Shown here: positions 1 through 7,119 of the stretch, piece by piece
How the letters are laid out: every line of letters begins with the position of its first letter
Position numbering within the stretch: the first letter of the stretch is position 1
Assembly: GCA_026991005.1 (NCBI GenBank)
Contig: JALXCH010000541.1
Coordinates: 1-11,995 of the forward strand
Direction: 5' to 3'
Length of the DNA stretch: 11,995 nt
Origin: Calditrichia bacterium
GTDB taxonomy: Bacteria; Calditrichota; Calditrichia; RBG-13-44-9
Notes under the pieces: model-generated
What the model was told of the DNA's origin: nothing
The model's input: only the letters and a program-made list of their open reading frames with translations
Database searches by the model: none
Position numbers and translations under genes: made by a program

Positions 1-60
1 AAATCCGGTAAATGGGTTAAAGTACGTGCAATCCATTGGATTTTTAAAGAATTGACTTAA
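1..60 (+). CDS. 3' end of an upstream gene, product uncertain
   Basis: Frame 1 is open from the first base of the window and stops at TAA 58-60, giving the C-terminal peptide KSGKWVKVRAIHWIFKELT. Its stop is only 16 nt before the ATG of the next gene, and that gap holds the next gene's ribosome binding site, so the two are probably co-transcribed. The 'GKW-V-HW' pattern resembles the last beta strands of NTF2/SnoaL-like proteins, which often end with 'dGkWkivhxHws', but 19 residues are too few for a family call. That it is coding rests on the open frame, the tight spacing and the protein-like composition. Confidence 0.5.
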   Translation, partial: KSGKWVKVRAIHWIFKELT

Positions 61-76
61 TTTACAGGAGATAGAA

Positions 77-1921
77 ATGGAAACATACGATGTGACATTG
101 ATTGCGCTGGATATTCGGAAATGGGATTTGGAAAGCTTGCGCCTGTACATTACCACCTATGTTGTGCTGGATGATGAGGAGAAAGTTCAGCAACTGGAGC
201 TGGCTATTACTCAGCCTCCGGAAATGGTGGAGGAATTTCTGGGAAAGGTGCGGGTAGGCTGTGAGCAGAAAATGCGCAAGGAATTAGGTCCGGAAGCAGA
301 ATTTCAGATTGTATTGGCAAATGAGACGTTTCTCCGTCAGAAATTATACAATTATTTCCGCCGCATCCTGATGGAGCTGAACAATCCCAAGCGCCGCAAG
401 GGACAGCCCAAAATGATTTTCACAACGCATATGGATGTTTATAACGAAAATCAGGATATTTCCTTTTTACCCATTGTCATTCAGTTTTATGTAGTGTTGA
501 ACTGGGCACGGAAATATTATGACAAGGAAGATTATCAACGGGCGGTGGAACCGTTGCGGAAGCTTATTCAGATTAAACCGGATTTCGGTTTAAGTTACAA
601 ATGGCTGGCACGTTCTTTAAAGAAAATCCGCAAATATGATGAAGCCATAAAATATTACGAGAAATATGCAGAGGTGGAAGGGAATCTGGAGTCCAAACTG
701 GATCTGGCGCAATCGTATCGCAAAGGGAAGCTTTTCGACAAAGCAGAAGCCATATATCAGGAGATTCTAAAAGAGGATCCGAAGAATAAAGAAGCGCGCA
801 TTGGATTAGCGCAAATTCGCTATGCCCAGAATAATCCGGAATTTATGTCCATGCTGGAAGAACTGTATCAGGAGGATCCGGAGTGGTTGAAAAAGTGGTT
901 GAAAGAGGAGTTTAATTTCCGGATTTATATCTCCCAGAAGACTCCGTTACAGCCGTTGCAGGCTTCCCGGTATCTGGGATACGAGAAGGTGTTCGAAATG
1001 ACCCAGAAAGCGTTTCGCAACGAAATTCCCTCGCACTTCAATCCCAATCTGGCAAAAATGAGTTTTTACAAGGAAGAGCTGGATAACTGGGCAATGGTAA
1101 TGAACCATTTCCAGGTGTTCCCGGAACCCATTCAATTACATCCGGAGACACTTCCGCTGGAAGAGTTAAAACCGGTGGAAGTGACCCTGGAAGAGGAAGA
1201 GCAAGTGAAAGAAGAAGAGGGGGTAGAAGCTCCCCCTGAGAAAGCGCCGGAACCTCCTAAACCCACCGGAAAGCATTCCACACGGGTAGAGGAGATTTTG
1301 AAGAAATTGCGAGCGGCCCGGGCGGCAAAAGCCAGCGGAAAATCAGAAATGGCTGCGCTGGTGGAACAGGATGCTATTCGGGCACAGAAACTGGCTTCTG
1401 GCGATACGGTTGAGGAAGATCAGCCGGTGAAACGCCGTCGCGGGCGACCTCCAAAAAAGAAAGTGGAAGAAGCCAACACAACCACAGAAGAAGGTGAAGC
1501 AACGCCCCCCAAGCGTAAACGGGGGCGTCCTCCAAAAGTGAAAACCGAAGAAGCTGTTGCGGAAGTAGAAGAAACACCGAAACGCCGCCGCGGACGCCCG
1601 CCTAAAAAGAAAACCGAGGAAGAAACCGAAGCAGTAGCTGAAGGAGAAGTAGCACCTAAACGCAAACGGGGACGTCCACCCAAAGTGAAAACCGAAGAGA
1701 CAACTGAAGCAACCGATGAAGCTCCCAAAAAACGGCGGGGGAGACCTCCCAAAAAGAAGGTGGAGGAAAATAGCGAGGCTACTCAGGCTGATTCCTCAGA
1801 AGAGAAACCCAAGAAAAAACGCGGTCGGCCTCCTAAAAATAAAAACAACGAAACGGATGATTCCTCCGTAGAGGTGGATATCCCTAACGAGAGTGAATTC
1901 CTTATTAAAGTCAAAGAATAA
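77..1921 (+). CDS. TPR protein with a C-terminal array of six AT-hooks
   Basis: A 614-residue protein with three visible parts. Residues 1-140 form an N-terminal region I do not recognise. Residues about 142-255 hold TPR-like helical pairs (from 'NWARKYYDKEDYQRAVEPL' on; each has the spaced A/Y/A pattern followed by 'P'), a protein-protein interaction scaffold. After a further helical stretch to about 365, the rest is acidic and low-complexity and carries six AT-hook cores RGRP at residues 455, 482, 505, 531, 554 and 582, each followed by P and then a basic patch. AT-hooks are known to insert into the minor groove of AT-rich DNA (HMGA proteins; CarD of Myxococcus is a bacterial example). There is no signal peptide or membrane segment, so it should be cytoplasmic. 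I infer a DNA-tethered adaptor or nucleoid-associated protein; the partner is unknown. The start is supported by AGGAG at 66-70. The amidohydrolase gene follows after 43 nt. The tail is sure; the biological role is not. Confidence 0.88.
   Translation: METYDVTLIALDIRKWDLESLRLYITTYVVLDDEEKVQQLELAITQPPEMVEEFLGKVRVGCEQKMRKELGPEAEFQIVLANETFLRQKLYNYFRRILMELNNPKRRKGQPKMIFTTHMDVYNENQDISFLPIVIQFYVVLNWARKYYDKEDYQRAVEPLRKLIQIKPDFGLSYKWLARSLKKIRKYDEAIKYYEKYAEVEGNLESKLDLAQSYRKGKLFDKAEAIYQEILKEDPKNKEARIGLAQIRYAQNNPEFMSMLEELYQEDPEWLKKWLKEEFNFRIYISQKTPLQPLQASRYLGYEKVFEMTQKAFRNEIPSHFNPNLAKMSFYKEELDNWAMVMNHFQVFPEPIQLHPETLPLEELKPVEVTLEEEEQVKEEEGVEAPPEKAPEPPKPTGKHSTRVEEILKKLRAARAAKASGKSEMAALVEQDAIRAQKLASGDTVEEDQPVKRRRGRPPKKKVEEANTTTEEGEATPPKRKRGRPPKVKTEEAVAEVEETPKRRRGRPPKKKTEEETEAVAEGEVAPKRKRGRPPKVKTEETTEATDEAPKKRRGRPPKKKVEENSEATQADSSEEKPKKKRGRPPKNKNNETDDSSVEVDIPNESEFLIKVKE
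1430..1843 (+). repeat. In-frame tandem repeat encoding the AT-hooks
   Basis: Six copies of an RGRPPK-centred unit are spaced 27, 23, 26, 23 and 28 residues apart. Hooks 1 and 3 read RRRGRPPKKK and hook 5 is close to this (KRRGRPPKKK). Hooks 2 and 4 read RKRGRPPKVK and hook 6 is a diverged version. The true period is therefore a double unit of about 49-50 residues (147-150 bp) present three times. Linkers are rich in E, T, A and V. Codons differ between copies (CGC GGG CGA, CGG GGG CGT, CGC GGA CGC), so the duplications are not recent or the copies have drifted synonymously under selection on the protein. Confidence 0.85.
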
Positions 1922-1964
1922 ATTAGAAGAATCTACCACTTTTGGGCAGAAACAGGGAAAATAA

Positions 1965-3659
1965 ATGAAACATCTGGAAATCTGGTTGCTGATTTTTAGT
2001 GTGGGATGGATGGTCGGTTGTAGCCAGCAGGAAACAGCGGAACTTGTTCTTAAAAACGGAAAAATTTTCACGGCGCGGGATACCCATGAGTTTGTGCAGG
2101 CTCTGGCAATTCGTTCCGGTAAAATTCTGGCAGCCAGTTCAGATCGGGAGATTGAGCAGTACATAAATTCGCAGACCCGGGTGGTAGATTTACGAGGGAA
2201 ATTGGTTCTTCCGGGGTTTCATGATGCCCACCTGCATTTCTGGAGTGGGGCGGCACTCCAGCGGGAACTTAATCTTACCGGGATTCGCAGCAAGCAGGAA
2301 GTTTTACGACGGGTTGAGGAAGAAGTAGAGAAACATGAACCCGGTGAGTGGATTGTCGGCAGAGGATGGGATCATGAACTATGGGAAGATCATCAGTTGC
2401 CCACCTATCGGGATTTGGATCGGGTTGCCCCCGATAATCCGGTATATTTAAAACGCATAGATGGCCACGCTGCCTGGGTGAATCGCCAGGTGCTGCGCAT
2501 CCTGCAATACAATCGCAATACACCCGACCCGCCCGGTGGAAAAATTGTACGTTTTCCGGATGGACGACCTACGGGTATCCTGATTGATGCCGCCTTCGAA
2601 TTGCTGGATAATTTAATTCCCGAACCCACTTCTGTGGAAAAAGAGGAACTTATCCAGAAAGCAATTCATTATGCTCATTCTCTGGGTATCACTAGTATCA
2701 CCGATAATTCGCCTGCCGATCTTTATTTCGTTTATGCCGATCTTGCCTCGGAAGGGGAACTGGGGCTGCGAATTCACTTCTGGGTCTATGGTACTCAAAA
2801 TCTGGATTCTCTAAAGAACAGTTTTCAAAATGCTCCGGCTGTAAACGATTCCCTGCTGGAGGTACATCTGGTGAAATTCTTTGCGGATGGTTCCATGGGG
2901 TCGCGATCGGCATATTTGTTACAACCGTATCGGGATGATCCGGAAAATGTAGGTTTGCCTCAGCATTCTCCGGAGGAATTGTATCGGCTGGTGAAGCAGG
3001 CAGATGAGAAAGGGTGGCAGATTGGTATTCATGCCATTGGAGATGCTGCCAACCGGATGGTGCTGGATGTTTACGAAAAAATTGCCGCCGAGAACTACCA
3101 ACCCGACCGGCGCTGGCGCATTGAACATGCCCAACTGGTGCAGCCGGAAGATGTTGCCCGCTTTGCCCGGTTGGGAGTGGTCGCTTCCATGCAGCCCGTG
3201 CATTGCATTTCGGATATGAAATGGGCCGAAGATCGCATCGGCGAGCGGGTGCAATATGCTTATAGCTGGCGTTCCATGCTAAAGCATCACGTACCGCTGG
3301 CTTTTGGTACGGATTGGCCGGTGGAACCACTAAATCCCTTGCTGGGAATTTATGCTGCAGTTACCCGACAGGACACTAGCGGAAATCCGTCTGGAGGGTG
3401 GTATCCGGAGCAACGGTTAACAGTGGGAGAAGCGGTGTACGCATACACCTATGGTTCGGCATATGCGGCCAAAGCAGAACACTGGCAGGGGCGATTACTC
3501 CCCGGCTATGTAGCCGATTTTATCGTGCTGGATCGGGATATTTTCACCATCCCGCCACGGGAGATTCTGGAGACCAGGGTTGTTGCCACCTACCTTGGGG
3601 GAGAAAAAGTATATGCTTCAAATAGTTCCCTTGCCAGCAGACTTTTTTGGGGGATGTAA
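1965..3659 (+). CDS. YtcJ-like amidohydrolase (amidohydrolase family 3), probable lipoprotein
   Basis: A 564-residue metal-dependent hydrolase of the amidohydrolase superfamily. Visible motifs in order: the N-terminal beta sandwich start 'LVLKNGKIFTAR'; the metal-binding HxH at H89/H91 in 'FHDAHLHF'; 'VKFFADGSMGSRSA' with K304, the position of the possible carboxylated lysine; H356 in 'IHAIGD'; H388 in 'RIEHAQ'; and D450 in 'FGTDWPVEPLNP'. These are the hallmarks of the YtcJ/Amidohydro_3 group, whose members cleave amide or related C-N bonds; the substrate cannot be read from sequence. The N-terminus has a short hydrophobic stretch (residues 6-18) ending in MVGC, a plausible lipobox with C19 as the lipidated residue, which would put it on the periplasmic side; M at -3 makes this box imperfect. 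The ATG at 1965 has AGGGA 6 nt upstream. Length is typical for the family. Full set of metal ligands, so likely active. Confidence 0.9.
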   Translation: MKHLEIWLLIFSVGWMVGCSQQETAELVLKNGKIFTARDTHEFVQALAIRSGKILAASSDREIEQYINSQTRVVDLRGKLVLPGFHDAHLHFWSGAALQRELNLTGIRSKQEVLRRVEEEVEKHEPGEWIVGRGWDHELWEDHQLPTYRDLDRVAPDNPVYLKRIDGHAAWVNRQVLRILQYNRNTPDPPGGKIVRFPDGRPTGILIDAAFELLDNLIPEPTSVEKEELIQKAIHYAHSLGITSITDNSPADLYFVYADLASEGELGLRIHFWVYGTQNLDSLKNSFQNAPAVNDSLLEVHLVKFFADGSMGSRSAYLLQPYRDDPENVGLPQHSPEELYRLVKQADEKGWQIGIHAIGDAANRMVLDVYEKIAAENYQPDRRWRIEHAQLVQPEDVARFARLGVVASMQPVHCISDMKWAEDRIGERVQYAYSWRSMLKHHVPLAFGTDWPVEPLNPLLGIYAAVTRQDTSGNPSGGWYPEQRLTVGEAVYAYTYGSAYAAKAEHWQGRLLPGYVADFIVLDRDIFTIPPREILETRVVATYLGGEKVYASNSSLASRLFWGM

Positions 3660-3753
3660 TTTAGATTTTTTGCCCAATGGTGTCCCTTCTTTTCTTTTTC
3701 CTTTTATCTTCAACGGAGGAAAAAATTTTCCAAATGACAAAAAGTTAAAAAAC

Positions 3754-3790
3754 CGCAAAGTACGCGGAGGATGCGCCAAGGACGCAAAGA
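3754..3790. repeat. Degenerate CGCAAAG-type tandem block
   Basis: Four adjacent units can be read: CGCAAAGTA, CGCGGAGGATG, CGCCAAGGA and CGCAAAGAA, period 9-11 bp. The GC content stands out against the surrounding AT-rich sequence. From memory, similar 'CGCAAAG..CGC.AAG' blocks occur in non-coding DNA of many environmental bacterial genomes; their origin is unclear to me. Confidence 0.7.
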
Positions 3791-3886
3791 AATTCCACAT
3801 CCGATATAAAATATCTCAAATCACAATTTCCTGAAAACCAAATAATTATTGTTGTTTTTTATAATCTAATCATAATATTACTTTTT

Positions 3887-3985
3887 ATTCGTGTCCATTC
3901 GTGTGATTCGTGGGCAAAAACTCATTCTTTTAATTTGTGGGCAAATAATTCGTGGTTAAATGCTTTTTTGTTTGATTCGTGGTTA
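3887..3985. repeat. Degenerate ATTCGTG-type repeat block
   Basis: Three units are directly adjacent: ATTCGTGTCC (3887), ATTCGTGTG (3897) and ATTCGTGGGC (3906). Three more follow with irregular spacing: AATTTGTGGGC (3932), AATTCGTGGTTA (3948) and GATTCGTGGTTA (3974). Read on the minus strand these are the TAACCACGAATC / CACGAAT words. Spacing is too irregular and units too short for CRISPR. No open frame or inverted termini mark it as a complete mobile element. Confidence 0.75.
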
Positions 3986-4222
3986 ATTATTTCCTACGTG
4001 GCCTCATACCCTGCCAGAGAAGGATCTTTCTAATTCAGAAATTCTATTCTGACTACCTGGAGTATCTGATTAGTAAATTTCCTTTCAATTATTTAAAGAA
4101 AGCCCGAATCTTTTATTTATCATTTTACATTTTACATTTTTAATTTTATTCTATGTCCTCTGTGGTTTCTTATAGCAGTTTGCAAAATTTTAGCGGTTCA
4201 TGTTCATCTGCAATCTTTCTTC

Positions 4223-4251
4223 TTGATTTTTTTTATTTTAAGTCGTAAAAT
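4223..4251 (+). promoter_or_regulatory. Candidate sigma70-type promoter of the carbonic anhydrase-kinase operon
   Basis: TTGATT (4223-4228; four of six match TTGACA) is followed by a 17-bp spacer and TAAAAT (4246-4251; five of six match TATAAT). Transcription would start near 4257-4260, about 20 nt before the ATG at 4279. The -10 hexamer lies inside the left arm of the inverted repeat at 4243-4269. The surroundings are AT-rich, so chance matches are possible; the exact 17-bp spacing and position raise confidence. Confidence 0.5.
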
Positions 4252-4269
4252 AAAGGGTGTATTTTACGA
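4243..4269. promoter_or_regulatory. Perfect 10-bp inverted repeat, candidate operator
   Basis: The arms TCGTAAAATA (4243-4252) and TATTTTACGA (4260-4269) are exact reverse complements around a 7-nt centre AAGGGTG. The repeat ends 9 nt before the ATG at 4279 and spans the proposed -10 and start site. It is not followed by a T tract, so a terminator is unlikely. A dimeric repressor bound here would block the promoter; alternatively, the right arm could form a 5' UTR hairpin if transcription starts further upstream. Confidence 0.55.
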
Positions 4270-4278
4270 GAAAATGAA

Positions 4279-4818
4279 ATGGGATATCGGATTCAAGATA
4301 AGTTAAAAATTCACCCGACGGTGTACATTGCACCTACGGCTCGCATTTACGGAGAGGTAACCATTGGCGCCTATTCCAGCGTGTGGGATGGTGCTGTAAT
4401 TCGGGGCGATCTGGCACCGATTGAAATTGGCGAAAATACCAGTATTCAAGAAGGGGTGGTGGTGCATGTGGATACCGATGTTCCCACGAAAATCGGAAAC
4501 AACGTTACTGTTGGGCACGGAGCAATCATTCACGGCGCTACGATTGGAGATAATTGCATTATTGCCATTCAGTCTGTGGTACTAAATCGAGCAGTGATTG
4601 GAGAGAATTCCATCGTGGGCGCTGGAGCAATCGTCATGGAAGGGAAGGAAATTCCTCCCAACTCAGTGGTATTCGGAGTTCCCGGTAAAGTCGTGAAATC
4701 CGTGACCGATGAAATGAAAAAGAGCATCGCCGAAAACGCCCGGGTTTATGTAGAATTGGCTCAAGCTTATCGCGAGCGAATGTCCGGGAAGCGGAAAATC
4801 GAAGAGGCTTCATCATGA
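4279..4818 (+). CDS. Gamma-class carbonic anhydrase-like hexapeptide-repeat protein
   Basis: A 179-residue left-handed beta-helix protein of the gamma-carbonic anhydrase/YrdA/PaaY group. Hexapeptide repeats run from about residue 15 to 135 (IGAYSSVW, IGENTSI, IGNNVTVG, IGDNCII, IGENSIVG). The three zinc-ligand histidines of the family are present: H63 in 'VVVHVD', H80 in 'VGHG' and H85 in 'IIHG'. R42, D44 and Q57, which match conserved positions of the archaeal Cam enzyme, are also kept. A C-terminal helix (about 145-170) follows, as usual. The family acts as trimers; some members hydrate CO2, others have no proven activity, and the proton-shuttle acidic loop of Cam is absent, so activity is uncertain. 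The start at 4279 is the only in-frame ATG here; its ribosome binding site is weak (GAGAAA). It overlaps the following kinase gene by 4 nt (ATGA). Confidence 0.88.
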   Translation: MGYRIQDKLKIHPTVYIAPTARIYGEVTIGAYSSVWDGAVIRGDLAPIEIGENTSIQEGVVVHVDTDVPTKIGNNVTVGHGAIIHGATIGDNCIIAIQSVVLNRAVIGENSIVGAGAIVMEGKEIPPNSVVFGVPGKVVKSVTDEMKKSIAENARVYVELAQAYRERMSGKRKIEEASS

Positions 4819-7037
4819 AAACACACAAATATTTCTCTTCTTTAAATATTCTGCTGGATAATATTGAAGGCACCAACCTGCTGCTGGAGTATTTTGCCGA
4901 TTTCAGCCGCAATATTTTCCAGGCACGGGATTTCAAGAGCATCATCAATATATTCTACCGGGAATTGCGTAAAATTTATGTGAACCAGAATATCGAGTTT
5001 GTCCTGTGGCACAACAACCAGCGGCTGGTGAAGTTTATTTACAATCCCCAAGCAGATAAGGTTATGCCCATCGAGGAGTTTACCGAACGCAACACCATTT
5101 ACAACTATGTGCTGGAACAACAACAGACGGTACTAACCAACAATTATCGCCAGTTCTGCCAGAATTTAGGTGTTTCCGATTGTCATTTAGATGCCAGTTC
5201 CTGGATTGGTGTACCGCTGGTGGTGCGGGGAAAGGTGCTGGGAATGGTCAGCGTGTGGGATGACAATCCCGAACATTACCTGCGACTTCAGGATAAACAG
5301 TTCCTCTCCGCAGTATCGGATATGGTGAGTTTTGCCATCGAAAATATTTACCTGTATGATTACATCGTGGAGAAGAACGGTTCTTACAAAATTTTCGAAA
5401 CCATTCTTCCCAAAGGACTTCACCGCAATTCCCTTAAAAACGTGATTGCCCATCTGCTGGATTCGGTGTTGCATCAATCCCATGTTAAATACTCCGGAAT
5501 TTTCCTGCGGAGTCAGTTCCACAACAAATGGCGTTTGTTAAGTGAACGTTTCCAGGAGAAGGAACTGGCGCAACTGGGAATAGATTTGATTGGTGGTCTG
5601 TTTAGTGTGAAAGACGAGGTTTTTAATGGCCAGGAATATTTCTTCTGGCACAGCCAATACGTGGCGCATCCTTTGAATAATGTGTTTCGGGAGCGGCTGG
5701 CGAAGTACGGATTAAACGCAGCGCTGGTGTTCCCCTTCCGGGTGGAGAAATTTTATTACGGAGTGTGGGTTGTTGCCTTTCACGAAAAAGAGGAAGAGCT
5801 CTCGCAGGAGGAATTGCACCTCTATCGCTTCATCTCTTACATGCTGGTACAGCTCATTGAAAAGAAAGCGTTGATTGAGCGAAAGAACCGTTACGAAACG
5901 TACATGAAGCACCTGGAGAGCATGAAAATCGTGGGGGAATTGGCCAGTGGTTCCGCCCATCATTTAAACAATATTTTAAGCGTGATTTTAGGTAAGGTAC
6001 AGATGCTGCGCAAGAAGCTGGGGAATTCGCAGCATCTGCGGGATCTGGTCATGATAGAGCGGGCAGCGCTGGACGGTGCCAAAACAGTGAAGCGCTTGCA
6101 AAGCGTAAGCAGTAAAGCAGGAGACAGCGGCGAGCGCAAACCGTTGAATGTGAACGACCTGATTCAGGAAGTGGTGGAGATTGTGCGTCCCCGCTTCGAG
6201 CGCGAAGCCCAATCCCGCGGCATCACCTACGACCTGCGCCTCAATCTGGGGAGCATTTATCCCGTGATGGGAGATTCTACCGCCCTTCGGGAAGTCTTGT
6301 TAAATCTGGTAAACAACGCGCTGGATGCCATGCCCCAGGGCGGTCAACTATCCATCCAGACTACCCTGAAGGAAGACAATGTACTCATTTTCGTTTCCGA
6401 TACCGGAGTGGGAATTCCCCCCGATGTGCAGGATCGCATTTTTGAACCCTTCTTCACCACCAAAGGGGATAAAGGAAACGGTCTGGGATTGAGCATTGCT
6501 GCGGAAGTCATTTCTGCCCATAACGGGAAAATTTATGTGGATTCCATCCCGGACAAAGGCTCCATTTTTATGATTGAGTTACCCGCCCTCAAGGATCAAT
6601 CGCTTATCGAAGTGGAAAGCAGCGCACCCACCAGCCGGTTCGATGTCAAAGTGCTTTTGGTGGATGATGAGGGAATTGTGCGCGAAACACTGGCCGAGAT
6701 GCTGGAAGATGAAGGGTGCGAAGTCACCGTAGCCAGCGGTGCAGAGGATGCCTTGATTAAATTCCAGAAGTATCAGTGCGATGTGGTGCTTACGGACTTG
6801 AGCATGCCGGGAATTAACGGTTACGAGTTAGCGCAACGGATTAAAAAAGTGAGTCCCGAAACACCCGTGCTGCTCATCACCGGCTGGAATCAGCTGGATC
6901 GCAAATTCATGAAATCCAATAAAGTGATCGACGGCATCATCGAAAAGCCGTTTAATATGGAGCAAATTCGCCAGCAGTTTAACCGGGTGCTGCGCCGCAA
7001 TGGCAAAATGCAAAATACCGAGATGCTCTCCTTTTAA
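4815..7037 (+). CDS. Soluble hybrid sensor histidine kinase: GAF - GAF-like - HisKA - HATPase - receiver
   Basis: A 740-residue signalling protein without membrane segments. Residues about 38-178 are a GAF domain ('WIGVPLVVRGKVLGMVSVW', then the closing helix); about 195-345 look like a second, more diverged GAF domain. The dimerisation/phosphoacceptor helix follows: 'GELASGSAHHLNNIL' with H382 as phospho-acceptor. The ATP-binding domain has an N box ('LLNLVNNALDAMP', N500/N501), G1 'VSDTGVGIPP', F box 'IFEPFFTTKG' and G2 'GNGLGLSIA'. The C-terminal receiver (about 611-730) has the acidic pair D617/D618, phospho-acceptor D661 in 'LTDLSMPG', T689 and K711. There is no output domain, so phosphate should pass to another protein. 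The input must be cytoplasmic and read by the GAF domains; ligand unknown. ATG at 4815 is preceded by AAGAGG and overlaps the carbonic anhydrase stop, implying translational coupling. Confidence 0.93.
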   Translation: MKTHKYFSSLNILLDNIEGTNLLLEYFADFSRNIFQARDFKSIINIFYRELRKIYVNQNIEFVLWHNNQRLVKFIYNPQADKVMPIEEFTERNTIYNYVLEQQQTVLTNNYRQFCQNLGVSDCHLDASSWIGVPLVVRGKVLGMVSVWDDNPEHYLRLQDKQFLSAVSDMVSFAIENIYLYDYIVEKNGSYKIFETILPKGLHRNSLKNVIAHLLDSVLHQSHVKYSGIFLRSQFHNKWRLLSERFQEKELAQLGIDLIGGLFSVKDEVFNGQEYFFWHSQYVAHPLNNVFRERLAKYGLNAALVFPFRVEKFYYGVWVVAFHEKEEELSQEELHLYRFISYMLVQLIEKKALIERKNRYETYMKHLESMKIVGELASGSAHHLNNILSVILGKVQMLRKKLGNSQHLRDLVMIERAALDGAKTVKRLQSVSSKAGDSGERKPLNVNDLIQEVVEIVRPRFEREAQSRGITYDLRLNLGSIYPVMGDSTALREVLLNLVNNALDAMPQGGQLSIQTTLKEDNVLIFVSDTGVGIPPDVQDRIFEPFFTTKGDKGNGLGLSIAAEVISAHNGKIYVDSIPDKGSIFMIELPALKDQSLIEVESSAPTSRFDVKVLLVDDEGIVRETLAEMLEDEGCEVTVASGAEDALIKFQKYQCDVVLTDLSMPGINGYELAQRIKKVSPETPVLLITGWNQLDRKFMKSNKVIDGIIEKPFNMEQIRQQFNRVLRRNGKMQNTEMLSF

Positions 7038-7119
7038 TTCCTCCCTCAAAGAGCGATTGTTGTAGTAAATTTACCTTTTCTTTTTATCAGGACGGAAGGG
7101 TATCCGGGATTTGACTGTT

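Larger units (their letters stand above)
3660..4278. other. AT-rich non-coding island with degenerate short repeats
   Basis: About 620 bp without a credible gene; the open frames that enter it are run-offs of the amidohydrolase in other frames. It holds a CGCAAAG-type block (3754-3790), an ATTCGTG-type block (3887-3985), a TTTTACAT/ATTTTA run (about 4118-4150), and fragments such as 'TCCTCTGTGGTTT' (4157-4169) and 'GCGGTTCATGTTCATCTGC' (4193-4211), which look like diverged members of the same kinds of repeat. I see no intrinsic terminator after the amidohydrolase. The promoter of the next operon lies at its right end. Confidence 0.75.

Noticed and set aside
1420..1752. Minus-strand open frame rich in GGRPRLRLG repeats
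   Set aside because: It is the antisense of the AT-hook repeat codons; its repetitiveness is inherited from the real gene and there is no supporting start signal.
2698..3330. 210-codon minus-strand open frame
   Set aside because: It lies wholly inside the amidohydrolase, whose motifs are complete on the plus strand; the antisense peptide has no recognisable domain.
3887..3985. Possible CRISPR array
   Set aside because: Units are only 9-12 bp, partly adjacent and irregularly spaced, with no spacers of uniform length and no cas genes nearby.
4243..4269. Inverted repeat as a terminator of the upstream operon
   Set aside because: It is almost 600 bp from the amidohydrolase stop, is AT-rich and is followed by GAGAAAATG rather than a T tract; a promoter-operator reading fits better.
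7065..7074. Palindrome GTAAATTTAC followed by a T-rich stretch between convergent genes
   Set aside because: The palindrome has no loop and no GC in its core, so it is a poor terminator stem; too short to call anything.
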